Source: AM-0621 sp964386705 (GTDB lineage Bacteria; Planctomycetota; Planctomycetia; Planctomycetales; Planctomycetaceae). Taken from it: 64,000 nt of DNA. Below the pieces are notes generated by a model. That model did not search any database. It was not told the origin of the DNA and saw only the letters and a program-made list of their open reading frames with translations. A program made the translations under genes and the position numbers. Positions 1 to 10,100 of this stretch are shown in pieces (position 1 is the stretch's first letter; the number at the start of each line of letters is the position of its first letter). The DNA lies in the NCBI GenBank assembly GCA_964386705.1, contig CAYLTY010000008.1, positions 1 to 64,000 of the forward strand. Direction: 5' to 3'.

Positions 1-315
1 GCAAGAGCCGACGATCAGAGAAGTAACACAGCGGGACGGCATGCCTCAGCCTTTGTCGCATTGCGGTTCTGCTTGCGGTATCGCTGCAATCGTTGCGTCG
101 ATTGGAACCACTCAATCCATTGCGATCAGGCGAGGCTCGTGAATGCGTTTTCCTTCTCTTCTATCGCCAATTTGACCAACCGGAATTGCTTCTCATCCTT
201 CGTTGACCGTCACGATTTGCCGAGGTCGCACTTACATCCGTTACATCAAGACGGCAGCGCATGACCGTTGCGGCAATCTGCGACAAGCTCCGCGCAGTTC
301 GCAGAGTGTTTACGC
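1..315. other. Left-edge stretch without a supported gene
   Basis: I see no convincing gene here. Two minus-strand reading frames, opening with ATG at 42 and 61, run off the left edge without a stop. Either could be the 5' end of the next gene of the ABC operon, such as its solute-binding protein, but only about 14 to 20 codons are visible, so no product can be named. Confidence 0.4.
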
Positions 316-1101
316 TCACAGCGAGTCGTTGGAGTCGTACCAGCGGCTCAGCACGGTGCGGCTCAGCAGATTCATTGAGCCAAAGATCACCAGGCCCAGC
401 AGAGTTGATGCAAACACGGCGGCCAGCAGTTCTGACGTCTTCAACTGTCCCTGACTGGAGCTAATGAGGTAACCCAGTCCGACCCACTCATTGCCATAAC
501 CGACAAAGAACTCGCCGACGATCGAACCGATCACGGACAGGCCGCTCGCCGTTCGAGCCCCGGTCAGGATGTGCGGCACGGCGTTCGGCAGACGCAATTT
601 GATCCACTGCTGCCAGCGACTCGCGTGATGCAGTCGAAAGAGATCGAGCAGGTCGGGATCGACTGCGAGCATGCCGGTCGTCGCGTTTGTGATGACCGGG
701 AACAAACTGACGATGAACGCGACTAGAATGACGCTCTGCAGTCCGTTACCGAACCAGTTCACGATCAACGGCGCAATCGCCACAACCGGTACGGTCTGCA
801 GAAAGATCGCATAGGGATAGCCGCTCGCGCGGATGGCGCGCGACTGCGAAAACATGAACGCGATCGCGGTTCCGACCAGGAGACTTGAAGCGAACCCGCA
901 GATGGCGCCGAGAGCCGTGACCGCTGTCGCCTGTCCCAAAACGAGTTTTTTCTTCCATGCGGCCTGCGCGACGGCTGCTGGGCTCGGCAACAGAAACGGC
1001 TTGATCTGAAACCAGCGAACAGCAACGTCCCATACCACGACTACCATCAGCAGCGTGAGCAGAGGCGGGAGGACGCGAGTAACGAGCGTGCGGAGCTTCA
1101 T
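316..1101 (-). CDS. ABC transporter permease, nitrate/sulfonate/taurine (SsuC/TauC) type
   Basis: Inner-membrane permease of 261 residues, the usual length for SsuC/TauC/ThiX-type importers. A first hydrophobic segment lies at about 12-30, followed by several more. A cytoplasmic EAA-like loop at about 157-181 (FRLHHASRWQQWIKLRLPNA, then a conserved Gly at 181) is where the ATPase docks. The start overlaps the stop of the upstream ATPase gene in an ATGA arrangement at 1098-1101, so the two are translationally coupled. No solute-binding protein is visible; it may lie beyond the left edge. The substrate cannot be read from the sequence: nitrate, sulfonates, taurine or a thiamine precursor are all possible in this family. 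Confidence 0.85.
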   Translation of the reverse strand: MKLRTLVTRVLPPLLTLLMVVVVWDVAVRWFQIKPFLLPSPAAVAQAAWKKKLVLGQATAVTALGAICGFASSLLVGTAIAFMFSQSRAIRASGYPYAIFLQTVPVVAIAPLIVNWFGNGLQSVILVAFIVSLFPVITNATTGMLAVDPDLLDLFRLHHASRWQQWIKLRLPNAVPHILTGARTASGLSVIGSIVGEFFVGYGNEWVGLGYLISSSQGQLKTSELLAAVFASTLLGLVIFGSMNLLSRTVLSRWYDSNDSL

Positions 1102-1883
1102 GACGCGATCCCCGCAGCTCGACGCAGTTGCTGGCTCACATGTCCGCAGAGTCGCGCGAACTCAGGCTCAGCCCGCAGTTCTGCAGTTCGCGGAAAGGCA
1201 AACGGGACAGTGATGTCCGACAGGAACGTGCCCGGCCAGCGGCTCATGACCAGCACTCGCTGACTGAGGAATACGGCTTCCGAAACATTGTGCGTGACGA
1301 ACAGGCCCGTCCAGCGTTTCTCCCACCAGATGCGCTGCAGCTCTTCATTAAGTTGTTGTCGCAGAATGTCGTCCAGCGCCGCGAACGGCTCATCCAATAA
1401 CATGATGTCTGGATTCGTGACCAACGCCCGAGCCAGCGATACGCGCATCCGCATGCCGCCGGAAAGTTGCCGCGGCCGTTTTTGTGAGTCGTCCTCGGAA
1501 AGTCCGACCAGTCGCAAGGTGGTCGCAACGTGTGCCGCAGTCTGCCTGCGCTGATCGCGGCGGGCTTCTCCATTGAGTTCCAGCGGCAGCAGCACGTTGC
1601 TGGCGACCGTGCGCCACGGCAACAGGTTGGGATCCTGAAAGACGAACGCGCGCTTCTGATCCGCGACGTCCGGCGCCTGATTCTCAATTAGTAACGTACC
1701 TGCGGTTTGCTGTCGCAGCCCAGCGACCAGTCGCAGGAACGTCGACTTGCCACATCCTGATGGGCCAACGATCGACACGAACGACCCGGCCTCGATTTCG
1801 ACATTCAGATCCCTCAGCACGTGTGGCTGGCCATCGAACTGCATGTCGATGTGCCGTGCAGAAATCAGGGATGTCGCTGTCAT
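1098..1883 (-). CDS. ABC transporter ATP-binding protein, SsuB/TauB type
   Basis: Cytoplasmic ATPase of 261 residues that powers the permease encoded just downstream. All motifs are present: Walker A GPSGCGKST (40-48), Q-loop Gln83, signature LSGGMRMR (140-147), Walker B IMLLDE (160-165), D-loop and switch His198 (VTHNVSEA). Length and motif spacing fit the nitrate/sulfonate/taurine importer subfamily. It is the first gene of a leftward pair and shares an ATGA overlap with the permease. The 190-bp gap to upp on the other strand would hold divergent promoters, but no clear boxes were seen. Confidence 0.9.
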   Translation of the reverse strand: MTATSLISARHIDMQFDGQPHVLRDLNVEIEAGSFVSIVGPSGCGKSTFLRLVAGLRQQTAGTLLIENQAPDVADQKRAFVFQDPNLLPWRTVASNVLLPLELNGEARRDQRRQTAAHVATTLRLVGLSEDDSQKRPRQLSGGMRMRVSLARALVTNPDIMLLDEPFAALDDILRQQLNEELQRIWWEKRWTGLFVTHNVSEAVFLSQRVLVMSRWPGTFLSDITVPFAFPRTAELRAEPEFARLCGHVSQQLRRAAGIAS

Positions 1884-2073
1884 GCAAAGTTCCGGGACTC
1901 GAATCGATCAAACTCACAGGACCGAGTTGTAAGTCGCCGCGCGGTTTCGACCAACTCCGTTCCACTGCGACGGACTTCTGAGCGAGATCGATGGTTTTCA
2001 CGAGGCGGCTGTGCTGAGATGCCGCACGCTCGGATTTGCGCAGTCACCAGAATGCACCGGCAAGGAGCCCCGC

Positions 2074-2715
2074 ATGTCGATTTCTGATCGCATCCACGTC
2101 GTTGATCATCCGCTCGTTCAGCATCACCTCGCCCGCTTGCGAGACGTCAGCACTACCCCGGTTGAGTTTCGTGCAATCGTTCGTCGACTGGCGATGCTGC
2201 TGGCAGGGCCAGCTACCGCGGAGCTCGCTACTAAAGACCTGACGGTTACCACACCGCTGAAGCAGACAGTCGGACGGCAATTGGCTCAGCGCATTGGACT
2301 GGTGCCGATTCTGCGTGCGGGGTTGGGGCTCGTTGAGCCGCTGCTGGATTTGATTCCTACCGCCGAGGTCTGGCATCTGGGCATCTATCGCGATGAAGCT
2401 ACCGCGGAGCCCGTCGAGTACTACCAGAAACTGCCGAAGTCCAATCCCGTCGATGTCGCCATTGTGTTGGACCCCATGCTCGCTACCGGCGGTTCTGCTG
2501 TGGCTGCCATTGAAGTACTGCGACGCTGGTCTGTTCCGCACATCAAGGTGATCTCGCTGATCTCGGCGCCAGAAGGACTCGCGCTGGTTACCAAGCAGGA
2601 CTCAGAGGTTGAAATCTTCGTCGGGTCGATCGACGAGTGCCTGAACGATCGCAAGTTCATCGTGCCGGGGCTGGGCGATGCCGGCGACCGACAGTTCAAT
2701 ACCATCTGCCAGTAG
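2074..2715 (+). CDS. upp: Uracil phosphoribosyltransferase
   Basis: Cytosolic pyrimidine-salvage enzyme converting uracil and PRPP to UMP. The chosen start at 2074 gives 213 residues (E. coli Upp has 208) and has AAGGAG at 2062-2067, six bases upstream; an earlier in-frame start at 2011 would add 21 residues that do not look conserved. The PRPP loop VLDPMLATGGS is at 131-141 and the C-terminal uracil-binding segment IVPGLGDAGDR at 196-206. It stands alone, convergent with the ATP-grasp gene that ends 8 bp downstream. Confidence 0.95.
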   Translation: MSISDRIHVVDHPLVQHHLARLRDVSTTPVEFRAIVRRLAMLLAGPATAELATKDLTVTTPLKQTVGRQLAQRIGLVPILRAGLGLVEPLLDLIPTAEVWHLGIYRDEATAEPVEYYQKLPKSNPVDVAIVLDPMLATGGSAVAAIEVLRRWSVPHIKVISLISAPEGLALVTKQDSEVEIFVGSIDECLNDRKFIVPGLGDAGDRQFNTICQ

Positions 2716-2722
2716 CTTGTCC

Positions 2723-3631
2723 TCAGACGGGTGCGGCGCTGGATCTGGCAGTGCCGACATGCTGTTCGAGATCCTCAATAAGGGCCTCAGCAACGTTCAC
2801 TCGGTTGGCGCGATTGAACGCCTGCCAGCCGGGTACTGCATTGACTTCGATGACATAGCCTCGACCAGCCGCATCGTAGAGCAGGTCAATCCCGGCGATG
2901 ACCGCACCGCATGCGTCTGCTGCTCGTACAGCCCACTCGCATTCCGTGTCGGATGGCTGATAAGCCTCGCCGCGACCGTTCCGCGAACAGTTCGTACGGA
3001 AGTCACCATCGGCACCGAAACGCTTCATGCCGCCGAGCACCCGCCCTCTGAGCACTAGCACGCGGACATCAAAGCCCGCATGAGGAATAAACTCCTGCGC
3101 GTAGATGACCGCACCGGTGCGTTCGAGCGTGCGGAACGTACGAAAGGCGAGATCGGGATCACTGACTCGGCAGATGCCCCGACCTTCGGCGCCAAAGATG
3201 GGCTTGATGACGACATCACCGCCAAGTGCTTCAAAGGCCGCCATCGCGGATTCTGTATCCTGACTTACTATTGTGCGCGGCACCGGCAGGCCAGCCGCTT
3301 CCAGTCTGGCCGTCGTCAGGTACTTGTCAGTCGCGCATTCAATCGACTTCGGCGGGTTAATGATGTCGACACCATCCCGCTGTAGTTGCGCCAACGCGTC
3401 CATGCGGAAGACAACTTGTTCCAGAGTTCCCGGCGGCATCGTGCGAATGACCAACGCATCCAGTTGGCTCAGCGGCAAGTCTGCCTGTTCAACAGTGCCA
3501 GACTCGAACCCGCAACGCGCGTGCAACAGACCGAACTCATATCGCTGACATTGATGGCCGCGTGCGACGGCGACGCGTTCCAATTCATGCCAATACCAGC
3601 TTGTCGAGTTGGCCAGTACACCCAGCTTCAT
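2723..3631 (-). CDS. RimK-like ATP-grasp ligase (alpha-L-glutamate ligase family)
   Basis: ATP-grasp protein of 302 residues. Family features seen: Lys103 in DKYLT, the nucleotide-binding VIKPIFGAEGRGI (141-153), QE at 179-180, DVR at 188-190, substrate/metal segment FRTN (211-214), and the metal-binding acid/Asn EVN (262-264). RimK relatives add glutamate to ribosomal protein S6, to coenzyme F420 or to tetrahydromethanopterin (MptN), so the acceptor is unresolved. The reading frame is open for 76 more codons upstream (to 3859), but that extension is Arg/Ser-rich and unlike the family, so the ATG at 3631 was chosen. Convergent with upp. Confidence 0.8.
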   Translation of the reverse strand: MKLGVLANSTSWYWHELERVAVARGHQCQRYEFGLLHARCGFESGTVEQADLPLSQLDALVIRTMPPGTLEQVVFRMDALAQLQRDGVDIINPPKSIECATDKYLTTARLEAAGLPVPRTIVSQDTESAMAAFEALGGDVVIKPIFGAEGRGICRVSDPDLAFRTFRTLERTGAVIYAQEFIPHAGFDVRVLVLRGRVLGGMKRFGADGDFRTNCSRNGRGEAYQPSDTECEWAVRAADACGAVIAGIDLLYDAAGRGYVIEVNAVPGWQAFNRANRVNVAEALIEDLEQHVGTARSSAAPV

Positions 3632-3936
3632 GCCGTGACGTCCAGTTGTTGATGAATTCTGAGAAGAATCGCGGCCAGTGGTCTCGCCGCTGTACACGCA
3701 GGATACAGGCCCGCTACGGCGCCGCGATGGACTGCGGGGAAATCGCTGATGCTTGCGTCCGATGAACGAAATCCCCGCACGGCGGAACCGCGCATCCCGC
3801 AAGGTCGGCGCCGCCGGACCGTTCTGCGGATCGCCGCCTGGATATTGACGTGATATCACTAGTGTACTTTTAAATATGTGCTCTAGTTGGTGTGTTCCGA
3901 GTGCGTCGTGTCGCGTTTACTGCGGGAGATAATCCC
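3632..3936. other. Divergent intergenic region, possible promoter
   Basis: About 300 bp between two divergent genes. The minus strand is open in frame with the ATP-grasp gene up to 3859 but does not look coding. On the plus strand TTGACG (3845-3850) and TTTTAA (3868-3873) are 17 bases apart and could serve the pilus-like gene starting at 3937. The AT-rich tract 3862-3880 stands out in otherwise GC-rich DNA. No experimental support, and the -10 match is poor. Confidence 0.3.
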
Positions 3937-5400
3937 ATGCAAAGCTCTCGTTTCCCCCACAGAGCTCATGCACATCCCTGCGGAGCTGTGGTTGTACTGG
4001 CCGCACTCTGCCTGTGTCTTGTCATTGCTTTCCTAGCGCTGTCTGTCGACATCGGCCATATCGCCGTGTCGAAGGCTGCTGCTCAGAATTCCGCTGACGC
4101 AGCGGCATTGGCCGCGGCGCAGGAGCTGTACCCGGATCCTCATCCCCAGACGGCGATCAAGTTGCCGCTCGCGTTGCCGATCTACAAGCCGGTGTTGCCT
4201 GAACAGGATCTTGAGCCTGCGATCACGTCGGCGCAGCAACTGGCCGCAAAGAATCGCGTGGCGGACGTGACCAGTCCGTCGCTGCTGAGAGACGATCTGA
4301 GGTTCTCTATTGATGATGGAGGCATCATGGTTGGTCCGCCCAGCACGATCGATCAGGTCGATTCGCTGTTGGATCTGCTGCAGTTGCGGACTTCAGATCA
4401 GGGATTCGTGAACTCCGTGCAAGCGACGGTCCGCTTGGACGAGCAGACGAACGGTTGCCTGAAGCTCTTCTTCGCACCGGCGATGGGGACCAGCAACACG
4501 CGCATTGCGGCGCGATCCTCGGCGACTGTGCTGCGTGGCTATGGCGTTGCGACCGGAGACAAGGTGCTGCCGCTGGCGATGGATATCACCATCTGGAACG
4601 CGATCCGCTTCACGAATGGCGAAGTCAATGCACTGGATCTCACGCCGCTGGGCATTGATGTCGACTTGCTGTCTCTGGATCAACTCCTCGGTGGCACGTC
4701 GTTGCTCGGTTTACTGGGCGGATTGACGCAATCACTGCCAGTGGACCTGCTAGGCTCGCCGATTCATGTACTCGACGACGCCAAGTGGGAACGCGGCATG
4801 ACCACCATAACGCCGCAGCCGGATGGTATCTGGGAGGTGTTGCTGCTCGCGGACCAGTTGCGAATCATCAAGAAGACTGGCCTCCTTGGTCAGTTGCTAT
4901 CGACAGTTGAACGAGTCCCCAGCACGGTGGTGACGCTCGACATCCCCCGGTCGGGCCGATCCACCCCTAGCGCAGCTCTGTTGAATCAGATCATCATAAA
5001 CGGCTTGTCGCAGAGCGACATTCAATCCTTGAGCACCACCAGCGATCAGCGCGTCTGGCTGCCGTTCGAAGCGAAAGGGTTCTTTGAACTTCCTGATGAA
5101 TGCGAAGCCTCGTTACGCAGCATCATCGGCCAGCCGCGTATTTTGCCACTGTATGCCACCCTGCCAGGAACCGTGCAGAAAGTGACCGACGCGCTGGGAG
5201 CTTCGCATACGTTCAAGTTTGTGGGCTGGGGCGCGGTGGTGGTGACTGATGTGAACCTCACCGGCCCGATTCGTTATCTCAAACTGCAACCGGCAATCTA
5301 TTCCCGCTACAGCGTTTGCGGAGCAACTGGCACCGAAGCCTGGCGGTCCACCAACAATATGAGCGATGGCGTCTACACCTCACCCCGTTTAGTGAAGTGA
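3937..5400 (+). CDS. TadG-like pilus-assembly / secreted surface protein
   Basis: Protein of 487 residues with one N-terminal membrane segment at about 16-37 followed by VDIGHIAVSKAAAQNSADAA (38-57), the conserved start of TadG/TadE-like proteins that sit in the envelope with Flp pili. The rest is predicted to be outside the cytoplasm and shows no enzyme motif. The start at 3937 was preferred over 3892 because GGGAG (3924-3928) precedes it and because it puts the membrane segment near the N terminus. No other tad gene lies nearby, so a role in pili is only a family inference. Confidence 0.7.
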   Translation: MQSSRFPHRAHAHPCGAVVVLAALCLCLVIAFLALSVDIGHIAVSKAAAQNSADAAALAAAQELYPDPHPQTAIKLPLALPIYKPVLPEQDLEPAITSAQQLAAKNRVADVTSPSLLRDDLRFSIDDGGIMVGPPSTIDQVDSLLDLLQLRTSDQGFVNSVQATVRLDEQTNGCLKLFFAPAMGTSNTRIAARSSATVLRGYGVATGDKVLPLAMDITIWNAIRFTNGEVNALDLTPLGIDVDLLSLDQLLGGTSLLGLLGGLTQSLPVDLLGSPIHVLDDAKWERGMTTITPQPDGIWEVLLLADQLRIIKKTGLLGQLLSTVERVPSTVVTLDIPRSGRSTPSAALLNQIIINGLSQSDIQSLSTTSDQRVWLPFEAKGFFELPDECEASLRSIIGQPRILPLYATLPGTVQKVTDALGASHTFKFVGWGAVVVTDVNLTGPIRYLKLQPAIYSRYSVCGATGTEAWRSTNNMSDGVYTSPRLVK

Positions 5401-5603
5401 CGTGAGAGTCGCAGGCTTCCTGCAATTAGCCGCTCCAGTCATTCACGTGCCTGGATATTGCAGGGGCCTGCTGACCCTTTTCCGTTCTCCTGCATGAACA
5501 ATGCGGAGTTAGCTGGAGCGAACCTTTGCGCGCTGCTTGAATCTATTAGCCAGAAGTTGTCGCATTCGCGGACATTAATGCGGCACGGACTAAGGATTCA
5601 ACC

Positions 5604-6980
5604 GTGTTTGGAATTGAGTGGGTCGTAATTGCCGCGATGGTGGCCGTGAACGCGGTCTTCGCCGCTTACGAGATTGCGTTGGCGTCAGTCACATTGGCCC
5701 GCTTGCAATTGCTGGCCGATGAGCATCGCCGCGGCGCATCCGCTGCACGCTGGATGAAGCAGAACATGGAGGCCAGTCTGGCCGTCGTGCAATTGGGCAT
5801 CACGCTGGTGGGCGCTATCGCTGCTGCCACAGGTGGTGCAGGTGCCGAAGAGAGTCTGTCGCCCTATTTCGAAACTCTCGGTCTGCCTCCGATGGCCGCG
5901 GACGTTATGGCCATCGGAATCGTCGTCGTGCCGTTGAGTATCGTGACCATCGTCTTTGGTGAGCTGATTCCGAAGGTGTTCGCTCTACGCAACAAGGAGT
6001 GGGTGTGCCTCAAATTGTCGCCGCCAATGCGATTGTTCTCATCCAGTGTCTGGCCCGCTGTCTGGCTGCTGGAAGCGGCCGTCATGTCCATCATGAGCTG
6101 GAGCGAACGCTGGCAGCCCAAAGTTCCGGGACAGCATAAAGACGAAGAAGCCGAGCTGCAGGAACTGCGAGCCATCGCCGCGCTGGCCCGCACATCACGA
6201 CTCATCGGCGGACGTGAAGAGGGCATCATTCTGCAGGCTGTGCGTCTCTCGAGCCGGAAGGTCAACGAGATCATGCTGCCGGCTGAGCACATTGCCATGC
6301 TCTCGGCGGACAGTTCCATGCTGGACGCGCTGATCAAAGCGCATCTCGACATGCACACGCGATATCCCGTCTGCGAACGCGAGCACGATCCGCAATCGAT
6401 CATTGGCTACGTGAACTTCAAGGATGTCGTCGCGGAACTGCGATTGAATCCTGATGAACCATCGTTGCGTGGCGTACTGCGAACATTGCCGTCAATGGCT
6501 GACAACCTGTCCCTGGCGGCGTGTCTGGAACTGATGGCTCACAATCATACGCACATCGCTCTGGTACGTGACGAACAACGCCAGATCGTTGGCATGATCA
6601 CCGTGGAAGACATCGTCGAGGAACTGATCGGGGATATTCAGGACGAGTATGACCGTCTGCCTGCTCAAGTGATTTCTGCGGGCGCGGCATGGATCGTGGG
6701 CGGCGGAATCTCGCTGTCCAAGCTGCACGAGGCAACCGGCTTAGCACTGCCCTCGGTTGAATCAGAGATGGGTGCTGCGCGCAACCTCAACGAGTGGGTG
6801 ATCGCTCAACTCGGCCGTCCGCCGCGTGGAGCGGATATCTTTGAGCGCGATGGATTGCGTTTCGTTGTCCGCAAGGTGCGTCGCCACAAACTGCTCGAGG
6901 CGCAGATCGGCAGGGCTCGGAGCACTGGCACGGGACCGCAGGTTCCGGCCGAGCCCGCGTCGTTGACACCCGCGAAATAA
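5604..6980 (+). CDS. CNNM/CorC-type transporter-associated membrane protein (hemolysin-C family)
   Basis: Inner-membrane protein of 458 residues with GTG start. Order: a DUF21 (CNNM) membrane domain at about 1-190 with FGELIPKVFAL as its characteristic segment, two CBS domains at about 220-340 (second one ending GMITVEDIVEELIGDI), and a C-terminal CorC_HlyC domain at about 355-440. Relatives in bacteria handle Mg2+ or Co2+ efflux or Na+-coupled Mg2+ transport, with nucleotides bound by the CBS pair. Monocistronic; it converges on the MscS gene, with a strong hairpin between them. Confidence 0.88.
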   Translation: MFGIEWVVIAAMVAVNAVFAAYEIALASVTLARLQLLADEHRRGASAARWMKQNMEASLAVVQLGITLVGAIAAATGGAGAEESLSPYFETLGLPPMAADVMAIGIVVVPLSIVTIVFGELIPKVFALRNKEWVCLKLSPPMRLFSSSVWPAVWLLEAAVMSIMSWSERWQPKVPGQHKDEEAELQELRAIAALARTSRLIGGREEGIILQAVRLSSRKVNEIMLPAEHIAMLSADSSMLDALIKAHLDMHTRYPVCEREHDPQSIIGYVNFKDVVAELRLNPDEPSLRGVLRTLPSMADNLSLAACLELMAHNHTHIALVRDEQRQIVGMITVEDIVEELIGDIQDEYDRLPAQVISAGAAWIVGGGISLSKLHEATGLALPSVESEMGAARNLNEWVIAQLGRPPRGADIFERDGLRFVVRKVRRHKLLEAQIGRARSTGTGPQVPAEPASLTPAK

Positions 6981-6981
6981 A

Positions 6982-7017
6982 AGAACCTCGCAGATCGTGA
7001 TGATCGTGCGAGGTTCT
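6982..7017. terminator. Bidirectional hairpin terminator
   Basis: Perfect 11-bp stem AGAACCTCGCA / TGCGAGGTTCT (6982-6992 and 7007-7017) around a 14-base loop. It starts 2 bp after the CNNM stop codon and lies between two convergent genes, so it can serve both. T-runs are short, hence some doubt about mechanism. Confidence 0.75.
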
Positions 7018-7039
7018 GAGTTTCGGTTTCAACTGTTTC

Positions 7040-7088
7040 GTAGGTCGGACAATCCTGTCCGACAGCCGGACAAGATTGTCCGGCCTAC
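7040..7088. repeat. REP-like double palindrome (GTCGGACA/TGTCCGAC)
   Basis: Two adjacent 8-bp stems with 4-base loops: GTCGGACA-ATCC-TGTCCGAC (7044-7063) and GCCGGACA-AGAT-TGTCCGGC (7065-7084). The whole unit is bounded by GTAGG and CCTAC, so it also forms one large inverted repeat. A shorter relative is found inside the prophage at 51445-51468. The form is that of a mobile REP/BIME-like intergenic repeat. Confidence 0.75.
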
Positions 7089-7102
7089 TTGGCCTGCCAG
7101 TC

Positions 7103-10100
7103 CTACGCCACGCGGCTGATTGGGTTGCCCGGCTTCGGCGGTTCCTGCTTACCCTGCTGGGCATGTGCGGCATTGAATGCTCGAGTCAGCTCCGGCGGCA
7201 GGGTCTTGATATGGATATCCTGCTGCGGGAAGGCCATCTCGATGCCTTGCTCGTTGAGTGCCTTGTAGATCTGCGTATGCAGGTCGCTCGAAGTCTGTCG
7301 GCGATGTTCCATGGTCGGTAGGAACGCTCGCAGAGTGAACAGCAACGAGCTGTCACCGAAGCTTTCGAAGGTGACAGTCGGCTCGGGATCACGGAGCAGG
7401 TGGATATGGCGACTTGCGACTTGCAGGATCAAGTTGCGAACCTTGTCCACGTCAGACCCGTAAGCCACACCCACATTCAGGATAATGCGATTGACTTCGT
7501 CAGACAGCGTCCAATTCAGCAGACGGCCAGTAATGAATTCCTTGTTGGGAACAATGAATTCCTGACGGTCACCGTTGGTGATCGTGGTCGCTCGCATGCG
7601 AATCTGGCTGACGGTGCCTGAGACATCGCCAATCGTCACCACATCACCGATCCGCAACGGACGTTCAAACAGGATGATGATGCCCGAGACGAAGTTAGCG
7701 AACACTTCCTGCAGACCGAACGCCAGACCAAAGGTGAGGGCGGTTACCAGCCATTGCACCTTGGACCAGCTCACGCCGAGCGTTCCGAACACGGCCATTG
7801 TGCCCAACACCATCACCGCGTAGCTCGCCAGAGCGTTCACGGCATAGCGGCTGGCCTTGTCGATCGGCAGTTTTTCCAGCAGTGTGAAGTTCAGCAAACC
7901 GGACAGATTGCGAACGGCGACCCAGGTGCAGGTCGCGAGGATGATCGCCATGACCACATTCGGAATCGTCACAGGTTCGTTGACGATGATGGACTTGCCG
8001 GCATCGTCGATCTGCGTTGTTTCGACCATCCACAGCGGCCATTGATCGAAGATCTTGAGCGCCGGAATGACGTCGCTCCAGACCATCCAGCAGCCGGCCA
8101 TGAAGCCCACGACAGCCATCGTGCGAATCAGTTTCGTCGTCTGATGCAGCATGCGGTTGAGCGAAGTTGCTTCCGCCGCGACACGCGGAGCGAAGTTGGA
8201 TTCCGTCGAGCTGCTGTAATACAGCCGGGCGGTATCGTCGTTGCCGAACGTTCCCGTAACCGGGAACGCGCCCGTCAGTTGGTAGGTCAGTTTGCGATGG
8301 CGAATGGTGACCTGACGCATCATCACGCCAGCGATGATCACCAGTCCGAAAGCGAGCCAGCTGGTTGTCATCAACTTCCAACTCAGCTGACGCGCTGTGT
8401 AGTCGTACCCCAGGACCGACATCACGGCGAGCGTGACCGGAACAGCCTGAGCCGCGTAGTACCACGCCTGACGAACTCGCAGATTCCAGGAGGGTTCCGC
8501 GTCGTTGTCGGTCTGTTCGTCGTCTTTCAGAACTCCCGTTTCCGGCTTGAAGAGCCGACGGAAGAAGCCCGCAGTCACGAGCATGCCGCCAATGAAGAGC
8601 ATGCGTTCAATTGCTGAGTAATCGGCATCGTGGCTGGTCCTGTCGAGAATCACGCCAACGAAGACCAGCGTCAGTCCCGCACCCATCAGCCAGCGCATGT
8701 GGCGACGAACCAGGTCACACGCATGGTGAGACCATTGCAGGTGTGCTTCGGCGAGACCATCGTGCTTGCAGAGCAAGGAGACCAACCGCATCGGCCATCC
8801 GACGATGGCGATCGTCAGCAGGCCGTGTGCCACTGTGATCGGGAAGGTGCTGGCTGAAGTCGCCTGTAGCAGTCGCCAACCAAAGAACGCTGGAACCACT
8901 GGGAACACGAAGGATCGCACGACCGACAGGCCGAGCACTTGAGCCGTCAGCCACAGATCCGTGCAAGTTGGCTTGGCGGCTTCGCTGCTGATCTCAGCCA
9001 GATGCCGGGACACAATCCGGTTCATCCGCAGCATTGAGAAGAACACCAGCAGTGCGATGAGTGTGATCTCGGGGCTGCGGCGGAAGTCGGCGTGCAAGGC
9101 CTTGAAGACACCCGCCCAGTTGGCGGGCACGAACATCGCGAGCTCTTGCTTCGACGCATGTTCGAGATCCCATGGTCCCAACAGGCGACCGCTGCGAATC
9201 CACAGGACTCGCTCGTCGATGTAGCTCGCGAACTTGGAGGTCGTGTCGACAACTTCGCGCTCGTTAGCATCAAGTTCCCACAGCAACTGATACTGCTGAT
9301 TGTATTTGTTCTTGAGTGCCTTCAGGTATTCGCGTTGCCGTTCAATGGCAAACTTCGCACCGCGTCGCAGTTCGGCAATGGGGTCATCGCGAGTTGTCGA
9401 CCATTCATCACCGGTGGCCAGCACTGGTGCTTCCGCGACAATCCGGGCAACGATCGCGGAGATATCAACAAACTTCTTGAGATCGTCTTCGATCCCGAGG
9501 ATCTTGAAGTTCAAGTCGTCAATCTGCTCGCGGCGAGTTGCTACGTTGCGTTGCAGTTGAGCCAGATCGGGCAGATCCGCTTTCGTCTTGCGCAATAGCA
9601 GGCCAATCGGACCGGTCTGGCCAATCGCCTTCTCTTTCTGCTTGACGTACGCGAATTTCTCCTCGGTCTCCTCGCGAAGAACTTTCATCTTCTTCACGTT
9701 GGCTTCGAGTTCTGTCACCTGCTCGGATAGCTCTTGAGCTTCCTTAGCGAGCTGGACGTTCTTTTCCGCATACGGTTTCAGCAGCGGATGCGTTCGTGCG
9801 AATTCTTCGTTGGCCTTCAGAAGGGACAGCCGCGATTGATCGCTGAGGTATTTCTGATGCCGTTCGTCGAGCTTGGCTTTCTCAGCTTCGGCCAGTTCCA
9901 GTCGACGGTACAGCACATACCGGTTCAAACGCGGTACGTCGTAGGCGTCTTCCTGGTCATAGGTTTCCTGTTCCAGCTCCAGACGCGCGACGTGGTATTC
10001 CAGGAAACGCTTGCGAGCGCGCAACTCTGTCTTGTGAGCCAGCATCAGCAGCGGATGCTCGGCCGGTGTATTGGAGAAGTCGAGTTGCTCGGTGGCGTCG

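Noticed and set aside
2062..2076. GGC-AAGGA-GCC around the upp Shine-Dalgarno as another CsrA hairpin
   Set aside because: Only 3 bp of stem in a host gene; short GC stems of this kind are expected by chance. It shows why the 3-bp members of the phage set were given low confidence.
3632..3859. A 76-residue N-terminal extension of the ATP-grasp protein
   Set aside because: The frame is open, but the sequence is Arg/Ser/Gly-rich and unlike the family, whose proteins begin near the ATG at 3631.
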